DNA of 9,618 bases from Promethearchaeota archaeon (GCA_016839845.1 JAEOTL010000452.1:1-9618); one strand, 5' to 3'. Shown: positions 1 through 6,054, counted from the stretch's first letter. The notes: generated from the letters alone by a model not told the origin. Numbers and translations are program-made.

Positions 1-48
1 ATTGAAAAGAAGCTTTTAAGACTTAATTAATATTTAAAAGAGATTTGA

Positions 49-58
49 TTTTTTTTTT
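49..58 (+). terminator. T10 tract, possible terminator of an upstream plus-strand gene
   Basis: A run of ten T on the plus strand. Archaeal RNA polymerase can terminate at U-tracts without a strong hairpin. Any gene it served would lie left of the window, so the assignment is tentative. The remaining bases 1-149 are AT-rich and I see no gene in them. Confidence 0.3.
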
Positions 59-123
59 GAGCATAAATTTTTTTAAATATAACAAAAAACTGGTGAAAAT
101 TTACCAAAAACATTGACTTTAAT

Positions 124-132
124 AAAAAAAAA
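124..132 (-). terminator. U-tract terminator of the first tetraspan gene
   Basis: Nine A on the plus strand read as T9 on the minus strand, about 18 bases after the stop codon of the minus-strand membrane protein gene. The position and composition fit an archaeal U-tract terminator. No strong hairpin precedes it. Confidence 0.5.
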
Positions 133-149
133 GAGAGGAAATATTATTT

Positions 150-662
150 TTAGTCTTTTACACCTATTATTCCTCCAATGAAACTAAGAGCACCACCAGC
201 TACCAAAATGTAAGTACCCAGTGAAACTGTTCCCAAGGCAAAAGATCCTACGGGAACATGTAAAGGCCAAATTCCATCGACTATAGCATTATTCACCAGT
301 AAAATTGTATACATATTCATATCTGGAAGAAGATCCCACATAATAAGCATCATTAATATCCCGATCCCAAGTGCGATGATAGCTCCTATTAATGCAATAA
401 CACGGTTAATTAAGCCTATTAATTGTAAAACTCCAGATAGCAAGAAGACTATGAAAACAATTGTCACTATATAGACTACCATTACTTCAGTTCCAATAAA
501 GGCTGCTATTGTAGCTGCATCGGCCATAATTTCAGGGATGTTAAAAATAAATCCGATACCAGATCCGTAAACATCACCAACTACATGAAAGAATGCAAGA
601 AAAAAGGTTGAGACGAGAGTTAATAACGCTCCAATTAAAACTAATATTTTGCCAGTTGCCAT
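150..662 (-). CDS. Small four-helix membrane protein, paralogue A
   Basis: A 170-residue hydrophobic protein of unknown function. Four membrane segments are visible at about residues 5-25, 58-85, 86-109 and 143-167. A longer non-membrane loop lies between helices 1 and 2 (about 28-55), and another between helices 3 and 4 (about 110-142) contains the VDGIWPL motif. The N-terminus is a short basic stretch followed directly by a helix, which could act as an uncleaved signal anchor. It is clearly related to the neighbouring protein at 810-1328: both share an SGxGxIxNI-like loop, a GxxQxxG stretch between helices 2 and 3, a VDGIxPL loop and a glycine-rich last helix. The ATG start is supported by a TATA-like box about 25 bases upstream and the absence of a ribosome binding site, so the mRNA is probably leaderless. 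I see no catalytic residues; a structural or sensory membrane role is possible but unproven. Confidence 0.8.
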   Translation of the reverse strand: MATGKILVLIGALLTLVSTFFLAFFHVVGDVYGSGIGFIFNIPEIMADAATIAAFIGTEVMVVYIVTIVFIVFLLSGVLQLIGLINRVIALIGAIIALGIGILMMLIMWDLLPDMNMYTILLVNNAIVDGIWPLHVPVGSFALGTVSLGTYILVAGGALSFIGGIIGVKD

Positions 663-681
663 TGATCTACACTTTAATTAG

Positions 682-693
682 ATTATATTTTTG
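682..693 (-). promoter_or_regulatory. TATA-like box for paralogue A
   Basis: Minus-strand CAAAAATATAAT is centred about 25 bases before the ATG at 662. This is the usual archaeal TATA-to-transcription-start distance, so it predicts a leaderless transcript. No other element is evident in 663-779. Confidence 0.45.
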
Positions 694-779
694 TATATTA
701 TGAGTTAGAATATAATTGTTTTTTTCCTATTATAAAGCTACTGTTCTCAGAATAATTTTATTTGCTTGTTTATGTTACT

Positions 780-804
780 AAAAAAAAAATTGAGAAAAAA
801 AAAA
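780..804 (-). terminator. Double T10 tract terminator of paralogue B
   Basis: Two runs of ten A (780-789 and 795-804) read as two T10 tracts on the minus strand directly after the stop codon at 810. This is a strong archaeal U-tract terminator. It argues that the two paralogues are separate transcription units, not one operon. Confidence 0.55.
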
Positions 805-809
805 TTGAA

Positions 810-1328
810 TTACATACCTTTTGGACCATAGATCGTAGCAATAATTCCGATAATTCCGCTAGCATATAACAAGTACATCCCTATATCATATGTATTTAAG
901 CCGAGTATATTTAATGGAATTATTCCATCAACTAGTGGTTCGTTTGTACCCATCATGTTTACGATCCAATCCGTTGTCTCAACTATATCTGCACTTCCCA
1001 AGAACATTAATACCGCGATTCCAAGTACTAATAACGTACCTAATAGCACCATTGCTCGGGATTTGACACCTAATATTTGAAAAATACCGGCTACCAAGAC
1101 TAAAATAAAATATACCGCAATAATGTATATAGCAAAACCTGGTATTCCTAGCGTTGTGCCCAGCGCTTCAGCATTTGTAAACATGTTGAGTATGTTGTTG
1201 ATTATCCCATAGCCACTGGCATAATATATATTTCCTCCACCAACATCAATAGCGTACCAAGAAAACAGAAATGTCGCAATGAGAGCTATAATTCCCGCAA
1301 CTATACTTAATTTTTTACCAACACTCAT
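810..1328 (-). CDS. Small four-helix membrane protein, paralogue B
   Basis: A 172-residue protein of unknown function with four predicted membrane segments at about residues 6-24, 64-88, 91-112 and 147-167. It has the same layout as its downstream neighbour (150-662). Shared features are the basic N-terminus running into helix 1, an SGYGIINNI loop after helix 1, GIFQILG between helices 2 and 3, VDGIIPL in the last loop and a Gly/Ile-rich final helix. The pair therefore looks like an old tandem duplication; identity is low enough to imply long divergence or different roles. The start is supported by GTGA six bases before ATG, a weak Shine-Dalgarno. A TATA-like GTTAAATATA (minus strand, 1387-1396) would give a leader of roughly 35-40 bases. 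The sequence ends in a short polar GPKGM tail. The topology superficially resembles eukaryotic tetraspan families, but I see none of their cysteine or WGLW signatures. Confidence 0.8.
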   Translation of the reverse strand: MSVGKKLSIVAGIIALIATFLFSWYAIDVGGGNIYYASGYGIINNILNMFTNAEALGTTLGIPGFAIYIIAVYFILVLVAGIFQILGVKSRAMVLLGTLLVLGIAVLMFLGSADIVETTDWIVNMMGTNEPLVDGIIPLNILGLNTYDIGMYLLYASGIIGIIATIYGPKGM

Positions 1329-1386
1329 AAATATTCACTTCTATAAAATTTGTTTTGTTGTGTGCATTATTAGATAGATCAATTGC

Positions 1387-1396
1387 TATATTTAAC
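1387..1396 (-). promoter_or_regulatory. Possible TATA box for paralogue B
   Basis: Minus-strand GTTAAATATA lies about 60 bases before the start codon at 1328. Initiation would fall near 1366 and leave a leader that contains the weak GTGA ribosome binding site. A second AT-rich candidate sits at 1437-1446. Apart from these, I see no gene in the stretch 1329-1529. Confidence 0.3.
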
Positions 1397-1529
1397 AATG
1401 ATCTTTCCATTGAACGTGAATAATAATCCACAAGAAATAAATATTTAGAAAAAATTGAATCAAATTTTCAAACCTTTAATGGATTTCCAACTTGGTGAAA
1501 AGAGTCAACATAGGTCTACGTACTATAGC

Positions 1530-1541
1530 AATATTTAAATA
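1530..1541 (+). promoter_or_regulatory. TATA box of the hairpin RNA locus
   Basis: AATATTTAAATA is a good archaeal TATA-box match. Its centre is about 26 bases before position 1561, so transcription should begin only a few bases before the first arm of the inverted repeat at 1566. The close fit between predicted transcript start and structure start is the main reason to read 1561-1672 as a transcription unit. Confidence 0.5.
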
Positions 1542-1560
1542 GGTACAATTGATAAATATT

Positions 1561-1672
1561 ATAATGTTCGTTAAATCTCTCTTAAACAAAGTAGTAGTAT
1601 TGTTATCACTAAGTTTAGTGGTAGTATTATTATTACTCTAAACCAAGAGAGACGAACCTGATTCTTTTTTTG
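1561..1672 (+). ncRNA. Putative structured small RNA: one long hairpin followed by a T-tract
   Basis: Nearly all of 1566-1657 folds on itself. From outside in: GTTCG (1566-1570) pairs with CGAAC (1653-1657); after a five-base bulge, TCTCTCTT (1576-1583) pairs with AAGAGAGA (1645-1652); after an internal loop, 1590-1611 pairs with 1616-1637 with one mismatch (1600/1627) and a tight AGTT loop. By hand this is about 34 pairs. Five inner pairs are G-U (for example 1594/1633, 1597/1630, 1602/1625). They pair only in plus-strand RNA and would be A-C mismatches in the complement, which suggests a folded plus-strand transcript rather than a plain DNA palindrome. A TATA box sits about 26 bases before 1561 and a T7 tract (1665-1671) follows the hairpin. 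A 25-codon ORF (1564-1641, ATG to TAA) encoding an all-hydrophobic peptide overlaps the structure; a leaderless micro-peptide or an attenuator for the downstream ORF are the alternatives. No known RNA family recognised. Confidence 0.45.
1665..1671 (+). terminator. T7 tract after the hairpin RNA
   Basis: Seven T within a T-rich stretch (1662-1675) start eight bases after the closing arm of the long hairpin. This is the expected 3' end of the putative small RNA. Read-through would continue towards the 52-codon ORF at 1781. Confidence 0.4.
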
Positions 1673-1710
1673 TTTTAACTTTCTCACGGATTTGTTCTCT
1701 CTTGACATCC

Positions 1711-1724
1711 AGATAATGTTATCT
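1711..1724. promoter_or_regulatory. Small inverted repeat, possible operator
   Basis: AGATAA-TG-TTATCT has perfect six-base arms. It lies about 45 bases before the strong ribosome binding site of the 52-codon ORF and next to an AT-rich stretch (1721-1731) that could serve as its TATA element. A regulator-binding role is an inference from position only. Confidence 0.25.
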
Positions 1725-1780
1725 AAAAAAGAATTCCATGGTTCATTTAACCTATTGGAAAAGTAAAAGGAGGTGAAAAG

Positions 1781-1939
1781 ATGGAGGAAACTGCGGAAAA
1801 GATTTCAATAATCCAGATCTCTGAAAAAGAAGAGATAGATTGGGCAGAATATCTTGATTACACAAGATTTTTCAAACCTGCAGAAATAAATAATATTTCA
1901 CTAGATCTCTTTCAAGAAGATTTTGAAAAAATTAATTAA
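1781..1939 (+). CDS. Short acidic hypothetical protein (52 aa)
   Basis: This is an ATG-to-TAA ORF of 52 codons. Its best support is a full Shine-Dalgarno, GGAGGTGA at 1769-1776, four bases before the ATG; this is the strongest ribosome binding site in the window. The product is acidic and soluble, with no membrane segment, cysteines or recognisable motif. It opens METAEK-like after a second Glu, is Ile/Glu-rich over residues 8-19, and has an aromatic patch (WAEYLDYTRFF) at 21-31. The last half is compatible with short helices. It lies between the putative hairpin RNA and formylmethanofuran dehydrogenase subunit A on the same strand, with 166 bases before the latter, so co-transcription with either is possible but unproven. 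I do not recognise the family. A small regulatory or partner protein is conceivable; a spurious ORF is less likely given the ribosome binding site. Confidence 0.55.
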   Translation: MEETAEKISIIQISEKEEIDWAEYLDYTRFFKPAEINNISLDLFQEDFEKIN

Positions 1940-2004
1940 TCATTTTTATTCAAAAATATTTTAAAATTAGATCTTATCCTTATATTTTAAATTTATAATA
2001 AATC

Positions 2005-2014
2005 TTTATAAAAG
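2005..2014 (+). promoter_or_regulatory. Possible TATA box upstream of the formylmethanofuran dehydrogenase gene
   Basis: TTTATAAAAG in an AT-rich intergenic stretch would place transcription start near 2035 and leave a leader of about 70 bases. The gene has a partial ribosome binding site (AAGGT at 2093-2097), consistent with a leadered mRNA. Other TATA-like sequences occur in 1975-2000, so the exact element is uncertain. Confidence 0.3.
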
Positions 2015-2105
2015 TAATAAATTCTTAATTCTTAGTAGATTTTATTCTTATTGTTTCAAAAAGAAAAATCGATTTAACTCATAGACGTTATTAAGGTAAA
2101 TTATT

Positions 2106-3827
2106 ATGAAGAGCTTAATCATTAAAAACGGGCTGGTTTACGATCCTCTAAACGATGTTGATGGCGAGAAAAAAGAAATACATATCAAGGATGGAGTTAT
2201 CGTAGATAAAGTTAATGGTGATGCTAAAGTCATTGATGCTTCCGGAATGGTTATAATGCCCGGTGGTGTCGATATGCACACACATATAGCGGGAACAAAA
2301 GTAAATGCGGGACGGTCATTTAGACCTGATGATAAACTTGAAGCTTTTAATGAAAAAAGAACAAAATTAACTCGTAGTGGTACTGGTTGGTCAGTTCCTT
2401 CAACATGGGTGACTGGGTACCGGTATGCTCGACTAGGATACACTACAGTTGTGGAACCAGCAATGCCACTCCTTAAAGCTAGACATACACATGAAGAATT
2501 TTTAGATACACCAATTCTAGATAGAGCAGCGATTCCTTTATTAGGTAATAATTGGTTTGTAATGGAGTATGTGAAGGAAAAAAATTACGATAAATTGGCT
2601 GCCTACATTGCCTGGGTTTTAAAGGTTACGAAAGGTTATGGAATTAAAATTGTAAACCCTGGAGGAGTTGAAAATTGGGCTTGGGGTAAAAATGTAAATT
2701 CGCTTGACGATCATGTATTTCATTTTGAAGTAACTCCTAGAGAAATTGTTGAAAGCTTGACAACAATCAATGAAAAACTCGAATTACCACACTCCATTCA
2801 TGTTCATGCCAACAATTTAGGGCATCCAGGAAATAAAGAGCATACAATTGAGACCTTTAAAGCAGTAGAAAAAATCTCTTCAAAGAAGGGAAGGGAAACT
2901 AACCTACACTTAACTCATTGTCAATTTAATGCATACGGTGGTACCAATTGGGGTGATTTTGAATCAGGAGCCGCAGATATTGCTGAATATCTAGATAAAC
3001 ATAAAAATATTACAATTGATACTGGACAAGTCGTATTCGGGAAAGCTGCGACCACTACTATGACTGCAGATGGCCCGTGGGAATTTGCATTACATCATCT
3101 AGGCGGAACCTCAGCATGGGGTGCGAAACCGGGAGTTAAATGGATTAATGGGCAAGTAGAGGGGGAATCCGGATCAGGTATTGTGCCATATTTCTTCAAC
3201 CCAAAGGTTGCCGTTAATGCTATACAATGGGCAATCGGGTTAGAGCTGACACTGCTTACCAAGAATCCATGGCAGGTGCTTTTCACCACCGACCACCCCA
3301 ATGGGGGTCCATTTACTTCATACCCGCAGATCGTTCGCTGGCTCATGGATAAAAAATCGAGGGATGACGTTCTGTTAAATCAATGTTCCAAGAAAGCCTC
3401 CGAAAAAACACAACTTAAGGACATTGATAGAGAATTAACTCCCTATGAAATCTGTATTATAACGAGAGCAGGCACTGCCAAATGTTTAGGGATGGTAGAC
3501 AGAGGTCACCTAGGATCTGGGGCAATTGGTGATGTAGCAATTTACAATCTAGACATAAATAAGGCAGATGGTCACGCAATAGAAAAAGCATTTACTCTAG
3601 CTGCCTATACAATCAAAGATGGGCAGATTGTTGTAAAAGATGGTGAAATTACTGCAACACCAACAGGTACTACGATGTGTGCTGAAGGAAAAGTTAAGGA
3701 TGAGGTTATGGAAGCCATGTTAGAAGATGTAAAGGCTCACTGGCGAGATCATTATAGTATTAATTTTGCTAATTACGCGGTTCATGACGCTTATGCTCCT
3801 AAAGTTAAAATCGTAAATGGAGCATAG
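2106..3827 (+). CDS. fwdA: Formylmethanofuran dehydrogenase subunit A (amidohydrolase subunit)
   Basis: A 573-residue protein, full length for this family. FwdA/FmdA is the metal-dependent amidohydrolase subunit that joins formate (made from CO2 by the FwdB/D part) to methanofuran, or hydrolyses formylmethanofuran in the reverse direction. It belongs to the archaeal methyl branch of the Wood-Ljungdahl pathway and acts in the cytoplasm. Visible metal-site residues are His58 and His60 in DMHTHIAG, Lys181 in YGIKIVNPGG (the expected carboxylated lysine), His232/His234 in IHVHANNLGHPG, His271 in LTHCQF, and Asp396 in FTTDHPNGG. All expected ligand motifs are intact, so the subunit should be active. 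Typical beta-rich amidohydrolase segments flank the barrel (residues 1-50 and about 460-530). The ATG start is preceded by AAGGT. Partner subunits B, C, D, F and G are absent from the window; in methanogens they are usually adjacent, so here the complex must be encoded elsewhere. Distant bacterial FhcA-type homologues are less likely given the archaeal signals. Confidence 0.93.
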   Translation: MKSLIIKNGLVYDPLNDVDGEKKEIHIKDGVIVDKVNGDAKVIDASGMVIMPGGVDMHTHIAGTKVNAGRSFRPDDKLEAFNEKRTKLTRSGTGWSVPSTWVTGYRYARLGYTTVVEPAMPLLKARHTHEEFLDTPILDRAAIPLLGNNWFVMEYVKEKNYDKLAAYIAWVLKVTKGYGIKIVNPGGVENWAWGKNVNSLDDHVFHFEVTPREIVESLTTINEKLELPHSIHVHANNLGHPGNKEHTIETFKAVEKISSKKGRETNLHLTHCQFNAYGGTNWGDFESGAADIAEYLDKHKNITIDTGQVVFGKAATTTMTADGPWEFALHHLGGTSAWGAKPGVKWINGQVEGESGSGIVPYFFNPKVAVNAIQWAIGLELTLLTKNPWQVLFTTDHPNGGPFTSYPQIVRWLMDKKSRDDVLLNQCSKKASEKTQLKDIDRELTPYEICIITRAGTAKCLGMVDRGHLGSGAIGDVAIYNLDINKADGHAIEKAFTLAAYTIKDGQIVVKDGEITATPTGTTMCAEGKVKDEVMEAMLEDVKAHWRDHYSINFANYAVHDAYAPKVKIVNGA

Positions 3828-3847
3828 TGTATATTATCATATCAACC

Positions 3848-3854
3848 TTTTTTT
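3848..3854 (+). terminator. T7 tract terminator after fwdA
   Basis: Seven T about 20 bases after the fwdA stop codon, inside the 57-base gap to the convergent vWA/zinc-finger gene. It fits an archaeal U-tract terminator for fwdA and supports a monocistronic message at its 3' end. Confidence 0.45.
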
Positions 3855-3884
3855 ATTTACCACAGCCAAACACTTTCAATTAAA

Positions 3885-5048
3885 TTAGAATAGGTCAAAA
3901 CCACATATAGGACAACTTTCTTCGTGTGCCATTCTAACGTTATTACAAGCAGGACATAAATCAAAAGTTATGAGTCCCTTATCTTCTTCAGTTTGAGAAC
4001 TTTCTTCTTCAGTTTGAGAACTCTCTTTTTCAGTATGAATCATTGCTCTTACATCAGAGACACTTGGATCTTCAGCTTGAATAAATTTAGGTTGATTTTT
4101 GGATTCCAATTCTCGTAGATAATCCAAATTATTCTTTCTTTTCACTTGAACATATTCATTCATTGCAGGAGTCTTTCCTATTTGTGCATCAAGAACGAAT
4201 TCTTCATCAAGCTTCATTAAATTAAAGCAATTATGGCATCTATACACATGAGGGATTTGAGGAATTGAATATTGAGCCCATAACGCCCAACAGGTTTTGT
4301 GTACCACAGTCTTACATGAAGGACACGTCAAATTGTCCTCTACACCCTTTTGAAAGCAAATTGAACAAGTGCCTAGCTCATGGAAAATGGATGGATCCCC
4401 AGCTAAGTCAATATAGAAAGGCTGAGTCTCTTTCTGAGTCATTTTTAATTTATATCTCGAAAATAACGATTCTTTTATGAATTTTTTTTTTGATAGTTTG
4501 GTTAATAATGGTTTTAAATCCTTAGTACTATTTATATTGTAAAATTCTCCATCCCCTAGATTTGCAAATTTTTTTAAAGTTTCAATTTCGTGCTTGTCAT
4601 TCATGTCTATGACTATGATATCAATATAAAAGGGCAAATTTTTAGTATCATTAAGAATATTCGTTATCTTTTTAACATGATTAATAGATATTTTATGGGC
4701 TCCTCTATCTAATAAAATTAATAATCTAAATAATTTCTCCGAAACATTCTTAAAATTTTGAATAATTAGGTGAAGGCCAATTAAAATACCTACCGCAGTA
4801 TTGGCATTTACAATGTCTTTACTCGAGATTTTTAAAACTTCAAGAATCAAATCTATATCAAAAGTAAAATTATCAAAAAAATTAGGCGCATTTTGCAAAA
4901 ACATAATTAAATTATATCTTCCTGAAGGATCAATTAACTTTTTATCCCTAAGGAATTCTGTAAGAGCATCATTGACTTGCCGTAATTTCGTAAAATTTGG
5001 TGAGAGACCAAAAAAAATAAGGCAGTCTTCACTAATATTAGGTACCAC
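3885..5048 (-). CDS. vWA-like domain protein with a C4HC3 (PHD/RING-like) zinc finger and a C-terminal zinc ribbon
   Basis: A 387-residue soluble protein. Residues about 6-190 look like a von Willebrand A fold: alternating hydrophobic strands (DCLIFFG, YNLIMFL, FRLLILLD, YIDIIVID) and helices, with a Thr in NTAVGI where the MIDAS threonine is expected. The first MIDAS motif, normally DxSxS, reads GLSPN here, so metal binding is probably lost. Residues 228-274 form a cross-brace-type finger: C228, C231, C242, C245, H250, C253, C271, C274, with Tyr269 two residues before the seventh ligand, as in PHD-type fingers. A linker with a duplicated ESSQTEE unit (342-355) leads to a zinc ribbon, C365/C368/C379/C382. 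The order vWA then zinc modules recalls TFIIH subunit Ssl1/p44, and RING/PHD-like fingers occur in Asgard ubiquitin systems; both links are inference. The GTG start is the only candidate after the upstream in-frame TAG, and a TATA-like box lies 29 bases before it. The gene converges with fwdA. Confidence 0.75.
   Translation of the reverse strand: MVPNISEDCLIFFGLSPNFTKLRQVNDALTEFLRDKKLIDPSGRYNLIMFLQNAPNFFDNFTFDIDLILEVLKISSKDIVNANTAVGILIGLHLIIQNFKNVSEKLFRLLILLDRGAHKISINHVKKITNILNDTKNLPFYIDIIVIDMNDKHEIETLKKFANLGDGEFYNINSTKDLKPLLTKLSKKKFIKESLFSRYKLKMTQKETQPFYIDLAGDPSIFHELGTCSICFQKGVEDNLTCPSCKTVVHKTCWALWAQYSIPQIPHVYRCHNCFNLMKLDEEFVLDAQIGKTPAMNEYVQVKRKNNLDYLRELESKNQPKFIQAEDPSVSDVRAMIHTEKESSQTEEESSQTEEDKGLITFDLCPACNNVRMAHEESCPICGFDLF
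3982..4022 (-). repeat. Tandem 21-bp coding repeat (ESSQTEE twice)
   Basis: Two identical 20-base blocks at 3982-4001 and 4003-4022 (period 21) encode two copies of ESSQTEE in the linker of the vWA/zinc-finger protein. A third, degenerate copy follows on the plus-strand side at about 4024-4043 (IHTEKE region). The identity at DNA level suggests a recent duplication in an acidic, flexible linker. Confidence 0.75.
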
Positions 5049-5070
5049 AATAAAAAAGTCGGCTAAAGAC

Positions 5071-5084
5071 TAATAAATTTAAGG
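5071..5084 (-). promoter_or_regulatory. TATA-like box for the vWA/zinc-finger gene
   Basis: Minus-strand CCTTAAATTTATTA is centred about 29 bases before the GTG start at 5048. No ribosome binding site precedes that start, so a leaderless or nearly leaderless message is predicted. This supports the GTG choice. Confidence 0.4.
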
Positions 5085-5178
5085 ATATCCCATTAACTTC
5101 TGATAGTAATTTTATATCTACTCCTTAAAAAAGTGAAATAATTAACTTTTTAAATCTAAACAATATTTAGATGATTAA

Positions 5179-6021
5179 TTATGTAAAAAAATCAAACCCT
5201 GCTCTTTTGAAGGCTTGAATTTGTTCATCATTAAATTTCACCATTGCTTCAGCCGGATACCGTAGCTGAAACAAAAATTGGGCATGGTTTTTTATCCCAA
5301 GTCGTTTCACTCTTTTTTTCGACAGGTTTAACCATTTATTTCCCTCTTGTTTAGATGCTTCAATAACTTCTATGTATGCTTTCATGAAATATTTATCAAG
5401 ATCTTCATCAAATTCTCCGTACTTTGTTTCATAAGCGTTATGAATTTCTTCATCAGGAAAGATGTGGTATTTTTCCTCGTGAGTAACTATATCTCGATGT
5501 AACTTAGGGATGGTATCTGGAATCGATTCAGGATATCCTACACATAAAAGCATCATGGGGAGAACTAATTTTGGCATTAAAAATTCTTTTCTGATCTCAT
5601 CAATAGTTCCTTGGATTGATCCCACATAAACCGATCCAAGTCCAAAACTTTCAGCTGCGATAACCACATTTTGAGCAGCACACATTAAGTCAGCATAGGC
5701 AATAAGAAAATGTGAAAGGGCATTTTCACCCAAGAATTTTGTATTTGATAAAGTTGCCCATTTTTTTGTTCGGTAGAAATCAATGCAGAAGATCAGAGAT
5801 AAAGGAGCATTTTTAACCCATGGTTGCGATCCTATTATTTTCCCCAATAGCTCTCTTGCCTTTTGATCTTGTATAGTAATTACTGAAATAGGTTGGATAT
5901 TCCCTCCAGAAGGACAATTATTTGCCACATCTAAAAGTTTCTCCAGTGTATCTTGTGAAATTGATTGGTTGGTGAATGTTCTTACAGATCTACGTTTGAT
6001 CAATAATTCATAGACACTCAT
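5179..6021 (-). CDS. Nitroreductase-family FMN oxidoreductase
   Basis: A 280-residue cytoplasmic flavoprotein of the nitroreductase fold. These enzymes bind FMN and use NAD(P)H or other donors to reduce nitro groups, quinones, flavins or similar electrophiles; the substrate here cannot be read from sequence. Family marks are RRSVRTF at residues 10-16 (Arg10, Arg11, Ser12 and Arg14 for the FMN phosphate), NCPSGGNIQP at 35-44, the ESFGLGSVYVGSI stretch at 124-136, LPMMLLCVGYPES at 154-166, and a basic IPKLHR at 171-176 that usually completes the phosphate site. Residues beyond about 200 form a helical, charged C-terminal extension of roughly 75 residues that ordinary short nitroreductases lack and that may cover the active site or mediate oligomerisation. 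The ATG start has a strong TATA box 27 bases upstream and no ribosome binding site. It is divergent from the heme/HdrC-like gene, sharing a 150-base control region; a shared redox response is possible. Confidence 0.87.
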   Translation of the reverse strand: MSVYELLIKRRSVRTFTNQSISQDTLEKLLDVANNCPSGGNIQPISVITIQDQKARELLGKIIGSQPWVKNAPLSLIFCIDFYRTKKWATLSNTKFLGENALSHFLIAYADLMCAAQNVVIAAESFGLGSVYVGSIQGTIDEIRKEFLMPKLVLPMMLLCVGYPESIPDTIPKLHRDIVTHEEKYHIFPDEEIHNAYETKYGEFDEDLDKYFMKAYIEVIEASKQEGNKWLNLSKKRVKRLGIKNHAQFLFQLRYPAEAMVKFNDEQIQAFKRAGFDFFT

Positions 6022-6042
6022 AACAAATGACTTGATGAAAGG

Positions 6043-6054
6043 AAATATATAAAA
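6043..6054 (-). promoter_or_regulatory. TATA box for the nitroreductase gene
   Basis: Minus-strand TTTTATATATTT is centred about 27 bases before the ATG at 6021, an almost ideal archaeal TATA box. It predicts a leaderless transcript. It lies within the divergent intergenic region 6022-6171. Confidence 0.55.

Noticed and set aside
1479..1538. 19-codon plus-strand ORF before the hairpin locus
   Set aside because: No ribosome binding site or promoter, and its stop codon overlaps the TATA box of the hairpin locus. Probably chance.
2138..2443. Open frame on the minus strand inside fwdA, and a similar one at 3095-3346
   Set aside because: Both lie opposite the conserved FwdA coding sequence, lack promoter or ribosome signals and have no coherent domain. 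They are by-products of fwdA codon use.
3291..3310. GC-rich hairpin (ACCCC, loop, GGGGT) inside fwdA
   Set aside because: It encodes the conserved TTDHPNGGPF metal-site segment, so codon choice for Pro and Gly explains it. No sign of a regulatory role.
4265..4480. Plus-strand open frames inside the vWA/zinc-finger gene (also 4801-5073)
   Set aside because: They are antisense to the zinc-finger and vWA coding regions whose Cys/His and strand patterns are clearly meaningful. No start signals were seen.
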